Below are positions 1 to 5,787 of a DNA stretch of 6,169 bases, in pieces. Position 1 is the first letter of the stretch. Each line of letters opens with the position of its first letter. Origin of the DNA: Bacteroidota bacterium (lineage in GTDB: Bacteria > Bacteroidota > Bacteroidia > UKL13-3); assembly GCA_018883485.1 (NCBI GenBank), contig VEQB01000148.1, positions 1 to 6,169 on the forward strand, read 5' to 3'. The position numbers and the translations under genes are program-made. The notes beneath the pieces are model-generated. The model ran no database searches. It was given only the letters and a program-made list of their open reading frames with translations, and was not told the DNA's origin.

Positions 1-1020
1 TATCAATACAACTGTGGTTGCGGTTTCAGTTATGGTTTCATATTCTTTCTGATGTAATGTTTGAGTTGCAACGCCTTGCAAAAGATCAATAAAATCTGTT
101 TTTATTCTAGGAATAACCACTTCTGTTTCAGGATCACCCATTCGGCAATTATATTCAATTACAGATGGTTCGCCGTTGCAGTTCATTAAGCCAATAAAAA
201 TAAAACCTCTATAATCAATTCCATCCTTATTTAAACCATTAATGGTTGGCTTCACTACCAACTCCTCTACCTTTTTAATAAAGGCATCATCGGCAAATGG
301 CACCGGACTCACAGCGCCCATACCTCCTGTGTTTAAGCCAGTTTCGCCCTCTCCAATTCTCTTGTAATCCTTTGCAGAAGGTAATATTTTATAAGTTTCT
401 CCATCGCTTAATACAAATACCGATAGTTCAATTCCTTTTAAGAATTCTTCTATAACTACCTTTTGGCTTGCCGCACCAAATTTTTGCTCAAGAAGCATAG
501 CAGATAATTCTGATTTTGCTGCTTCTTTCGTTTCACAAATTAATACTCCTTTTCCCGCAGCTAAACCTTCAGCCTTAAGCACTATAGGAGTGTTCATGTT
601 TTCAATGTACGCTAGGCCAGCATTCAAGTTGCTAGCATCAAAGGTGTTGTAGGCCGCTGTTGGAATTTTGTATCTAGCCATAAACTGCTTACTCCAGTCT
701 TTGCTTCCTTCCATTTGCGCACCTATTTCATCGGGCCCCACCATTGCAATATGCTTTAGTTGAGAATCCGCTTCAAAATAATTCCTGATTCCTTTTACGA
801 GAGGTTCTTCTGGACCAACAACTACCAATTCAATTGCATTTTCTATGCAAAACTTACCAATATTTGGGAAGTCTGTTACGCCTAGTAATACGTTAATTCC
901 ATGTTCTTCTGTACCTGCATTTCCGGGAGCAATAAATAATTGAGTACAATGCTTACTAGCCGATAAAGAGCGTGCAAAGGCATGCTCACGGCCGCCAGAA
1001 CCTATTAATAGAATATTCAT
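1..1020 (-). CDS. purD: Phosphoribosylamine--glycine ligase (GAR synthetase), C-terminus cut by window edge
   Basis: Catalyses the second step of de novo purine synthesis: phosphoribosylamine + glycine + ATP to glycinamide ribonucleotide, in the cytoplasm. I translated 340 codons from the ATG at 1020 without a stop; the frame runs off the left end. Visible PurD hallmarks are the N-terminal GSGGREHA motif (residues 7-14), GPEEPLVKG (69-77), the ATP-grasp segment KAEGLAAGKGV (149-159), NTGGMGA, and the signature RMGDPE (293-298) carrying metal/ATP-binding acidic residues. The family is usually about 420-430 aa, so roughly 85 residues are missing; this is a window cut, not a broken gene. The start needs no choice because the Rossmann-like motif begins at residue 4. 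It lies 51 bases downstream of folA on the same strand and has its own perfect -7-like box in that gap. Identification is very secure. Confidence 0.97.
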   Translation of the reverse strand, partial: MNILLIGSGGREHAFARSLSASKHCTQLFIAPGNAGTEEHGINVLLGVTDFPNIGKFCIENAIELVVVGPEEPLVKGIRNYFEADSQLKHIAMVGPDEIGAQMEGSKDWSKQFMARYKIPTAAYNTFDASNLNAGLAYIENMNTPIVLKAEGLAAGKGVLICETKEAAKSELSAMLLEQKFGAASQKVVIEEFLKGIELSVFVLSDGETYKILPSAKDYKRIGEGETGLNTGGMGAVSPVPFADDAFIKKVEELVVKPTINGLNKDGIDYRGFIFIGLMNCNGEPSVIEYNCRMGDPETEVVIPRIKTDFIDLLQGVATQTLHQKEYETITETATTVVLI

Positions 1021-1039
1021 TGGATGCAAATTGAAGTGA

Positions 1040-1047
1040 CAAATATA
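1040..1047 (-). promoter_or_regulatory. Possible purD promoter -7 box (TATATTTG)
   Basis: Reading the minus strand, TATATTTG matches the Bacteroidota -7 consensus TAnnTTTG exactly and lies 20 bases before the purD ATG, giving a predicted leader of about 16 bases. No good TTTG -33 element is found 18-21 bases further upstream, so this may be a weak internal promoter or a chance match in AT-rich DNA. purD may also be read through from folA. Confidence 0.4.
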
Positions 1048-1071
1048 AGCGCAAAAACGATTTGGAATAGC

Positions 1072-1563
1072 TTAAGTTAAGCGGTTATACTTTTGAAAAG
1101 AATAGGCATACTTGTTTTTTTCATCTGCCTCATGATGTTCCTCACTTTCAAGTTGCCATTGGCTTTTCTCAAGTTTTGGGAAAAAGGCATCTGCCTCAAA
1201 TTTATGGTGTATTCTTGTTAAATAAACTATTTGTGCTATAGGTAACGCTATCTTATAAATACTATCCCCACCAATTATAAAGCATTTCTCGTTTGTTGTT
1301 GATGCCAATACCATTAGTGCCGTTTCTAAATCGTTAAATATTTCGCAGCCCTCAATACCTTTTAAGGTTTTACTTAAAACAATATTCCTTCTTCCTGGTA
1401 ATGGTTTTCCAATAGATTCATAAGTTTTTCTGCCCATTACAACTGGCGCACCTATGGTAGTTTGCTTAAAAAATTTAAGGTCGTTGGGTAGGTAACATAG
1501 CAAATTATTGTTCTTGCCAATACCATTGTATTCATCTGCTGCAACTATTAAACATATTTTCAT
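1072..1563 (-). CDS. folA: Dihydrofolate reductase with Cys at the active-site Trp position
   Basis: NADPH-dependent reduction of dihydrofolate to tetrahydrofolate in the cytoplasm, supplying one-carbon carriers for thymidylate and purine synthesis. The 163-aa length is typical. Visible motifs are the Met20-loop region GIG (14-16), LPNDL with the catalytic acid Asp28 (E. coli Asp27), FFK, the NADPH-binding VMGRKTYESIG, PLPGRRNIVLS, IIGGDSIY and the C-terminal YSFQKY. One residue is odd: where E. coli has Trp22 and most bacteria read LxWxLP, this protein reads LLCYLP, so Cys23 (codon TGT) replaces the nearly invariant Trp. Everything else looks like a functional enzyme. The start follows the preceding gene's stop by 12 bases, so the two are probably cotranscribed. 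A plasmid-type trimethoprim-resistance origin is not indicated, as base use resembles the neighbours. Confidence 0.96.
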   Translation of the reverse strand: MKICLIVAADEYNGIGKNNNLLCYLPNDLKFFKQTTIGAPVVMGRKTYESIGKPLPGRRNIVLSKTLKGIEGCEIFNDLETALMVLASTTNEKCFIIGGDSIYKIALPIAQIVYLTRIHHKFEADAFFPKLEKSQWQLESEEHHEADEKNKYAYSFQKYNRLT

Positions 1564-1575
1564 CTCAAAGTCAAA

Positions 1576-2058
1576 TTAATCAAATAAAACATAGTTGTAG
1601 CGTCTCTCATTTCGGTTACATTTACGCTTGTAATCGTAAATTTTTATGTCTTCTAATTGGCTGCAACATCTATTTGCCAATTGCTCAGCTGTAACCGCGT
1701 TGTAGGTTTCTTTAATTAATACACCATGATCATAGACTCTTGTGCGGCTTATTACGCCTTCATATTGAACATAACGACCATGAGGAATAAGTGCTTCAAT
1801 GGCATGATATTTTTTAAACAACTCCAATTTTTTAAAGCCATATGAAATGCGGCAAGTTGGTACGGCAAAGCAATACATTTCTTGAATCAAGGTGTCGTTT
1901 CTATATTGCTGAATCCGCACATATGGGGTGTCATTGATAACTTTATAGGGACTTTTTTTTAGTTCAATTTTACCTGTTGCTGTTTTCTGGCCAATTGCTT
2001 TTTTGTTAACGCATAAAGCACTTATGCCAATCAAAATTATTATTATATGTTTTAACAT
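1576..2058 (-). CDS. Secreted hypothetical protein, 160 aa, five cysteines in the mature part
   Basis: I do not recognise this family. The N-terminus (residues 1-23) is a hydrophobic stretch, IIIILIGISALCV, followed by a plausible signal peptidase I site at AIG/Q24, so the product is likely periplasmic or secreted. The mature part has Cys63, Cys69, Cys131, Cys132 and Cys147, which could pair as disulfides. Residues about 93-119 (HGRYVQYEG...RVYDHGVLIKETY) have the Y/G spacing loosely seen in MORN/YwqK-like repeats; this is a resemblance only. The tail is basic and Tyr/Arg/Asn rich. Its stop lies 12 bases before the folA start, suggesting cotranscription, but a metabolic link to folate is not evident. 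A weak promoter-like sequence, TTACTTTG, lies just before its start. Confidence 0.8.
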   Translation of the reverse strand: MLKHIIIILIGISALCVNKKAIGQKTATGKIELKKSPYKVINDTPYVRIQQYRNDTLIQEMYCFAVPTCRISYGFKKLELFKKYHAIEALIPHGRYVQYEGVISRTRVYDHGVLIKETYNAVTAEQLANRCCSQLEDIKIYDYKRKCNRNERRYNYVLFD

Positions 2059-2063
2059 TTAAG

Positions 2064-2071
2064 CAAAGTAA
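2064..2071 (-). promoter_or_regulatory. Weak -7-like box abutting the 160-aa gene start (TTACTTTG)
   Basis: On the minus strand TTACTTTG has one mismatch to TAnnTTTG, and its last G is six bases before the A of the start codon. A TTTA, a poor -33 match, lies 19 bases upstream at 2091-2094. If active it would give a nearly leaderless mRNA. The 53-base gap here is the longest inside the minus-strand block, which is where an internal promoter would be expected. Confidence 0.25.
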
Positions 2072-2111
2072 ACGATTTTAAATTTATAAATAAATAATAC
2101 CCTGGCACATT

Positions 2112-2537
2112 CTAGTCTACAATTACCTCACCAGCTTCAATGGCTTCATCTAACTGCACCCAAAATAGGGTTAAAGGATACCCGCTATATAGCAGCATCA
2201 CTCGTTTTTCTATTTTAACACCCTTTTCTTCATCCTCAAAAACATGCAGAGCTGCAATTTGGTATTTTCTATTGGCGTGCAAGCAAGGCATTCTATGGGC
2301 ATCAATGTTTTTTTCTTTAAAAAAGGCATCTAACAATCCTTCTCCTGTATATTTATCTATGTGGCTAGTATCTAGTGGTTGAACCCTCGCGTATTCGTCG
2401 ATAAAGGTGAAGGTACTAGTACCTTTTGGACATTCTCCAATGCGCACCCATTGGCCAACTTCTATAGCCTTTTCAACCTGAGAATACGCCTGAAACGAAA
2501 AGGTTAAACAAAGCAATAAAAATGTGCGTCGTTTCAT
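2112..2537 (-). CDS. Secreted hypothetical protein, 141 aa
   Basis: Unrecognised protein. It starts with a clear type I signal peptide: MKRR, then hydrophobic TFLLLCLTFSF, with a likely cut at AYS/Q20. The mature part of about 122 aa is mixed alpha/beta in composition, with Cys36 and Cys85 and a strand-rich end (RVMLLYSGYPLTLFWVQ). The frame is open upstream to an ATG at 2621, but the ATG at 2537 is preferred: it puts the signal peptide at the N-terminus and leaves a 10-base gap after the rfbC stop instead of a 74-base overlap with rfbC. The tight spacing suggests cotranscription with rfbC. No function can be assigned. Confidence 0.82.
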   Translation of the reverse strand: MKRRTFLLLCLTFSFQAYSQVEKAIEVGQWVRIGECPKGTSTFTFIDEYARVQPLDTSHIDKYTGEGLLDAFFKEKNIDAHRMPCLHANRKYQIAALHVFEDEEKGVKIEKRVMLLYSGYPLTLFWVQLDEAIEAGEVIVD

Positions 2538-2547
2538 GCTTTTACAA

Positions 2548-3090
2548 TTAAAAAGGACTAGTAAAGTCAACCAGTTTAGGAAGAATTTGATCTTTATCTG
2601 AAACAATGGGTTCTTGGGCACGCCATTGTATTTTTAGCGCAGGGTCGTTCCAAAGTAAACCGCCTTCACTGCCTTTATGGTAGATATTAGTACACTTATA
2701 TAAAAAAATGGTATTGTCTTCTAAGGTTTCAAATCCATGTGCAAATCCAGGTGGGATCCAAAACATAAGTTGATTAGCAGCAGATAATTCAATGGCATAG
2801 CTTTGTCCGTAAGTTTTGGAACCTTTCCTAATGTCTACCACAACATCCACTACAGCGCCTTGAACCACTCTCACTAATTTACCTTGTTCAAAGGGAGGAG
2901 CTTGAAAATGCAAGCCTCTTACAGCATTTTTTTGCGACAAACTTTGGTTGTCTTGCACAAAGTTTGCAGTTAATCCTGCTGTTGCAAAAGTATCAGCATT
3001 ATAGCTTTCAAAGAAGTATCCGCGAGGGTCGTGAAAGATACGAGGCTCAATAATTATTGGCCCTTCCATAAATATAGCTTTTATTTTCAA
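2548..3090 (-). CDS. rfbC: dTDP-4-dehydrorhamnose 3,5-epimerase, probable TTG start
   Basis: Epimerises C3 and C5 of dTDP-4-dehydro-6-deoxyglucose, the third step to dTDP-L-rhamnose for O-antigen and other surface glycans. The cupin-fold protein shows IIIEPRIFHDPRGYFFESYN (12-31), FVQDNQSLS, RGLHFQ with the catalytic His61, QGKLVRVVQGAVVDVVVDIRKGS, WIPPGFAHGF, LYKCTNIY with the active-site Tyr131/Tyr137 region, and SDKD (Asp167 probably pairs with the His). From TTG at 3090 it is 180 aa, and the distance from Met1 to the EP motif (residues 15-16) equals that in E. coli RfbC. The first ATG (3069) would remove seven residues; the ATG at 3138 lies in the predicted -33 element and adds an unconserved 16 residues. 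No rfbA, rfbB or rfbD is in the window, so the pathway partners are elsewhere. Symbol rmlC is equivalent. Confidence 0.94.
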   Translation of the reverse strand: MKIKAIFMEGPIIIEPRIFHDPRGYFFESYNADTFATAGLTANFVQDNQSLSQKNAVRGLHFQAPPFEQGKLVRVVQGAVVDVVVDIRKGSKTYGQSYAIELSAANQLMFWIPPGFAHGFETLEDNTIFLYKCTNIYHKGSEGGLLWNDPALKIQWRAQEPIVSDKDQILPKLVDFTSPF

Positions 3091-3107
3091 GTGTGTTATG
3101 TTTTTAG

Positions 3108-3139
3108 CAAGTATAATATTATAATAAATAGCCCACAAA
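3108..3139 (-). promoter_or_regulatory. rfbC promoter (TTTG-N20-TATACTTG)
   Basis: On the minus strand TTTG (3139-3136), a 20-base spacer and TATACTTG (3115-3108) match the Bacteroidota promoter consensus with one mismatch in the -7 box. The predicted transcript would start near 3104, giving a leader of about 14 bases before the TTG at 3090. The position rules against translation from the ATG at 3138. It is divergent from the promoter of the 311-aa gene. Confidence 0.55.
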
Positions 3140-3167
3140 TTAATTCATATTTCGTGGAAAATGTAGG

Positions 3168-3197
3168 TTTGTGGTTCCAAATCAAAATGTATTTTTG
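3168..3197 (+). promoter_or_regulatory. Promoter of the 311-aa gene (TTTG-N18-TATTTTTG)
   Basis: TTTG at 3168-3171, an 18-base spacer and TATTTTTG at 3190-3197 form a full match to the Bacteroidota promoter consensus. The G of the -7 box is five bases before the A of the ATG at 3202, so if the box is centred near -7 the transcript starts at or next to the start codon. It also overlaps the alternative ATG at 3187, arguing against that start. Confidence 0.6.
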
Positions 3198-3201
3198 CAG
3201 T

Positions 3202-4137
3202 ATGGAGTCAGAAGATAAAAAAATAAAACGCTATAGATATATAATTATTGGTCAATCTGTGTTAAACATTATCCTAATTTTATTGTTGGGATTTTTCACA
3301 TTCAATTATTTTAAAACAGATAAAAAGTTAGCAGTTAAGGAGGTAGAATTATTTCAGGCAGATTCGGCTCAAGCAGAATTAGAAATAGAGTTATTGGCTA
3401 CCGATTCTATCTTAAGCACTTACAAAGGTCGTAACGAGCAACTAGACCAATTCTTGCGCGAGAAAAATGATTCTTTGCAACAAATGGCAGACCGCATAGA
3501 AACCCTTTTGCGCAAAGGTAAATTAACACGTGCTGAACTAGAAAAAGCAAACGATGAACTGGATGTTTTGCGCTATTATCGCCGCAAGTACATGGGCCAA
3601 ATAGATTCTTTAAATACTGTTATTGTGAATTTAGGGCAAGAAAACCAAAATTTAAAAACAGATATCAAAGCGCAAAAGCGAAAAAATGAGAATCTTAATA
3701 TGGATGTAGCTCGCTTGAGCACCAAAGTAGTTGCAGGTTCTAGGCTTACCACGCAAAATGTATTTGTTACGGGTATTAAAAAGCGCAGTAATGGAAAAGA
3801 AAAGGAGACGATTAGAGTTTCTCAAATGGAACTATTGAAAATTACTTTTACCCTCAATGAAAATTATGTAACAGATAAGGGTAAAAAAGATATTTACCTA
3901 AAGGTAATTGGGCCAGATGGTGCCACCGTTTATAATCAAATTGCGGGTTCTGGTACTTTCAATTATCAAGATGTTGAATCTTTGTACAGCGCTAAAAAAG
4001 ACATTGAATTTAATAATGAAACGCAACAAGTAAGTATCTATTGGGATAAGGGTTCTGAATTTAGTGCTGGTTTATATAAAGCAGAGTTATTTTGCGAAGG
4101 ATTTAAAATTGGCAGCACAGAATTTGAATTGAAATAG
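3202..4137 (+). CDS. Membrane-anchored coiled-coil protein of unknown function, 311 aa
   Basis: No named family is recognised. Layout: a short charged cytoplasmic N-terminus (MESEDKKIKRYR), one transmembrane helix (about 13-37, IIIGQSVLNIILILLLGFFTF), a long heptad-like, Glu/Lys/Gln/Leu-rich coiled coil (about 40-176), and a C-terminal domain (about 185-311) that looks beta-rich, with ITFTLNENYV, DIYLKVIGPDGATVY, QVSIYWDKG and GLYKAELFCEG suggesting an immunoglobulin-like sandwich. With a positively charged N-terminus, the coil and C-terminal domain probably lie in the periplasm. The start at 3202 is chosen because the frame remains open upstream to 3031, but the upstream ATGs fall inside rfbC on the other strand or inside the predicted promoter. 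Such proteins are easily misnamed as chromosome-segregation proteins because of the coil; nothing here supports that. Confidence 0.85.
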   Translation: MESEDKKIKRYRYIIIGQSVLNIILILLLGFFTFNYFKTDKKLAVKEVELFQADSAQAELEIELLATDSILSTYKGRNEQLDQFLREKNDSLQQMADRIETLLRKGKLTRAELEKANDELDVLRYYRRKYMGQIDSLNTVIVNLGQENQNLKTDIKAQKRKNENLNMDVARLSTKVVAGSRLTTQNVFVTGIKKRSNGKEKETIRVSQMELLKITFTLNENYVTDKGKKDIYLKVIGPDGATVYNQIAGSGTFNYQDVESLYSAKKDIEFNNETQQVSIYWDKGSEFSAGLYKAELFCEGFKIGSTEFELK

Positions 4138-4153
4138 ACAGTACTTATATTCG
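4123..4153 (+). promoter_or_regulatory. Possible promoter for the lipoprotein-fRMsr pair (TTTG-N19-TATATTCG)
   Basis: TTTG at 4123-4126, inside the end of the upstream gene, is followed after 19 bases by TATATTCG (4146-4153), one mismatch from TAnnTTTG. The predicted leader is about 40 bases and ends in an A-rich run directly before the ATG, a pattern that favours translation in SD-poor Bacteroidota. Read-through from the 311-aa gene is also possible. Confidence 0.45.
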
Positions 4154-4196
4154 TTGCCGAAAATCAATTTTTGGGTTTCGATACAAATAAAAAAAC

Positions 4197-4451
4197 ATGA
4201 AGAAGATAGCATTAGTAGCCGGTTTAGGTTTAAGTTTAACTTTCGGCGCTTGTCATTATGGTACAGAAGAAGCACAAAAAACGCTTGAAACCAACAAAGA
4301 ATACAAAGAAGGTAAAGCAGATTATTCTATAAATCGTGCTAATGTAGCTGAGCCTAAAGAAGAAGCTGCTGTAGTTTCTGCTGCTGCAGATTCTGCTGCA
4401 ACTGCTGCCACTCCAGCCCCATCGGCTACTCCAGAAGCGCATTCAAAGTAA
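4197..4451 (+). CDS. Small putative lipoprotein with Ala/Pro-rich tail, 84 aa
   Basis: The N-terminus MKKIALVAGLGLSLTFGAC is a short signal sequence ending in a lipobox-like FGAC, so Cys19 is probably lipidated and the mature 66-residue protein attached to a membrane. Phe at the -3 position is not the usual Leu, so the lipobox is acceptable but not ideal. Residues 22-56 are charged and hydrophilic (EEAQKTLETNKEYKEGKADYS), and the tail from about 57 is low complexity, rich in Ala, Ser, Thr and Pro (AAADSAATAATPAPSATPEA), probably disordered. No function is recognised. It ends nine bases before the methionine sulfoxide reductase gene, so the two are likely cotranscribed. The reverse strand also has open frames here, but those are shadows of the Ala codon repeats. 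Confidence 0.8.
   Translation: MKKIALVAGLGLSLTFGACHYGTEEAQKTLETNKEYKEGKADYSINRANVAEPKEEAAVVSAAADSAATAATPAPSATPEAHSK
4364..4412 (+). repeat. GCT/GCA Ala-codon low-complexity run
   Basis: The coding strand here is a degenerate run of GCTGC and TTCTGCTGC units, including two imperfect 12-base copies of TTCTGCTGC plus three bases, coding for an Ala/Ser-rich stretch of the small lipoprotein. Such runs can change length by slippage in whole codons. Confidence 0.5.
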
Positions 4452-4460
4452 GTTTTTCTC

Positions 4461-4937
4461 ATGCAGCACTTATCTTTAGAGATAGGCCTAAGCAAGGAAG
4501 AAAAATACCAAGCTTTATTGCCGCAAATGTCGGCATTATTAGCTGGCGAAACGGATGTCATTGCCAATCAAGCTAATTTTATTGCAGCCCTCCAAGAAGT
4601 TTTTCATTGGTGGTGGCTTGGTTTTTATTTTGTTAAAGAAAATGAATTGGTTTTAGGCCCGTTTCAAGGCCCAGTTGCCTGCACTAGAATCCAAAAAGGT
4701 AAGGGTGTTTGTGGCACAGCGTGGTTTAAAAACCAACCAATACTAGTTCCAGATGTAGAGGCTTTTCCAGGGCACATAGCCTGTTCTGCCTATTCAAAAT
4801 CAGAAATCGTAATTCCTATTCACAATAATGTTGGAGAGGTTATTGGTGTGCTAGATGCAGACAGCGAATACCTTAACCACTTTGATGAGATAGATAAAAG
4901 GTATTTACAAGAGCTGTTAAAGTGTTTATTTCCTTAA
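4461..4937 (+). CDS. msrC: Free methionine-(R)-sulfoxide reductase (fRMsr, GAF domain)
   Basis: Reduces free L-methionine-(R)-sulfoxide to methionine with thioredoxin as reductant; a cytoplasmic oxidative-damage repair enzyme. The 158-aa protein is essentially one GAF domain. It shows WWLGFYF, LVLGPFQGPVACTRIQKGKGVCGTAWF, VPDVEAFPGHIACSAYSKSEIVIPI and VIGVLDADS, all typical of the YebR/fRMsr family. Cys74, Cys84 and Cys108 have exactly the spacing of E. coli Cys84, Cys94 and Cys118, so the catalytic and resolving cysteines are intact. This distinguishes it from signalling GAF domains, which lack the triad. It starts nine bases after the small lipoprotein gene and its stop interlocks with that of the convergent SDR gene. 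No Shine-Dalgarno sequence is visible. Confidence 0.94.
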   Translation: MQHLSLEIGLSKEEKYQALLPQMSALLAGETDVIANQANFIAALQEVFHWWWLGFYFVKENELVLGPFQGPVACTRIQKGKGVCGTAWFKNQPILVPDVEAFPGHIACSAYSKSEIVIPIHNNVGEVIGVLDADSEYLNHFDEIDKRYLQELLKCLFP

Positions 4938-5722
4938 AGACATCCTGTTCTTCCGCCATCCACAGGCACGTTAATCCCTGTTATGTAACTCGCATATTCA
5001 CTGGCTAAAAAGGCTGCGGTGTAAGCTATTTCTTCTGGGTTGGCAAATCTGTTCATCGGTATCTCTGAAAGCATTTCATGGCTAACTTCATCTATGCTTT
5101 CATTTTGTTTTACCGCCTTGCCTTCAATAATTTGCTTAAGTCTATCTGTAGCAGTTGCACCAGGCAAAATATTATTTACCGTAATGTTAAGAGGTGCTAA
5201 TTCGCTAGCTAAAGTTTTACTCCAACTAGCCACTGCCCCGCGTATGGTATTGCTTACGCCCAATCCTTTTAAAGGGATTTTTACACTGGTAGAAATAATA
5301 TTAATAATGCGGCCATAACCACTTTGTTTCATTCCGTTTACAACGCCTTGAACCAAATAATGACTACTTAATAAATGGGCATTAAAGGCCAGCAGAAATT
5401 CTTCTTCTTTTGCACCAAGCGCAGGGCCAGGGCTTGGACCACCACTATTATTTACTAATATTTGGTAACTATAATGCGCTTGTATTTTTCTCTCAATAGC
5501 TTCTTTCACTTGCTCTGGTTTGGAGAAGTCGGCTACTAAAAAATCATGTTTCTGACCTTCTTCACAAGGTAAATCGCGCACAACTCTGGCTAATAAATCT
5601 CCATTTCTACTCATCATAGTAACATTGGCACCTAAGGCTGCAAATTGTTTGGCAATAGCAAATCCAATTCCTTTGGTACTTCCGCATACTAAAGCATTTT
5701 TACCTTTTAAGTCAATAATCAT
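4934..5722 (-). CDS. SDR-family oxidoreductase with atypical active site
   Basis: A 262-aa short-chain dehydrogenase/reductase, FabG-like in length and fold. Visible elements are the dinucleotide-binding turn CGSTKGIG (13-20), SRN at the end of strand 2, NNSGG (91-95) in place of NNAG, Asn114 in the AFNAHLL helix, Ser144 at the end of strand 5, LPGATATD (187-194) and the C-terminal VPVDGG. The active-site YxxxK motif is missing: the aligned residues read SNTIR (157-161), so Tyr becomes Ser and Lys becomes Arg. As I recall, a recognised BKR-like SDR subgroup carries this SN(x)xR pattern and an imperfect catalytic tetrad, so this is a subfamily trait rather than decay. Substrate and even reductase activity are uncertain. 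The gene converges on fRMsr and diverges from the BatA-like gene. Confidence 0.9.
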   Translation of the reverse strand: MIIDLKGKNALVCGSTKGIGFAIAKQFAALGANVTMMSRNGDLLARVVRDLPCEEGQKHDFLVADFSKPEQVKEAIERKIQAHYSYQILVNNSGGPSPGPALGAKEEEFLLAFNAHLLSSHYLVQGVVNGMKQSGYGRIINIISTSVKIPLKGLGVSNTIRGAVASWSKTLASELAPLNITVNNILPGATATDRLKQIIEGKAVKQNESIDEVSHEMLSEIPMNRFANPEEIAYTAAFLASEYASYITGINVPVDGGRTGCL

Positions 5723-5726
5723 GGCG

Positions 5727-5734
5727 CAAATCTA
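5727..5734 (-). promoter_or_regulatory. SDR gene -7 box (TAGATTTG) abutting the start codon
   Basis: On the minus strand TAGATTTG matches TAnnTTTG exactly, and its last G is five bases before the A of the ATG at 5722, the same geometry as at the 311-aa gene. No clear TTTG is found at the -33 distance. A transcript started here would have essentially no leader. Confidence 0.5.
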
Positions 5735-5787
5735 AGCGGGCTTTCTTAATTTTTTTGAATCTTTTTACTACAAGCCCATATTTTATT

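Noticed and set aside
1070..1082. Inverted repeat GCTTAA-G-TTAAGC over the folA stop as an intrinsic terminator
   Set aside because: The loop would be a single base, the usable stem is about five AT-rich pairs, and no T run follows on the minus strand.
2080..2095. AT-rich palindrome ATTTATAAAT between the two secreted-protein genes as a terminator or operator
   Set aside because: Short, purely AT and expected by chance in this base composition; no GC stem or T tract.
2140..2382. Plus-strand open frame opposite the 141-aa gene, and a similar one at 5040-5318 opposite the SDR gene
   Set aside because: Both lie wholly inside better supported genes on the other strand and show no motif, promoter or spacing of their own.
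2538..2621. Upstream ATG at 2621 extending the 141-aa secreted protein by 28 residues
   Set aside because: It would overlap the rfbC coding end by 74 bases and bury the clear signal peptide; the Met at 2537 sits exactly before it.
3031..3201. Longer plus-strand frame starting at 3031 for the coiled-coil gene
   Set aside because: The extra 57 codons lie opposite the conserved rfbC N-terminus and over both divergent promoters; the encoded residues look like antisense translation.
4236..4567. Minus-strand open frames opposite the lipoprotein and fRMsr genes
   Set aside because: They mirror the GCT/GCA Ala run and the well-supported plus-strand genes, and their products are Ser/Cys/Phe-rich low-complexity sequence with no recognisable motif.
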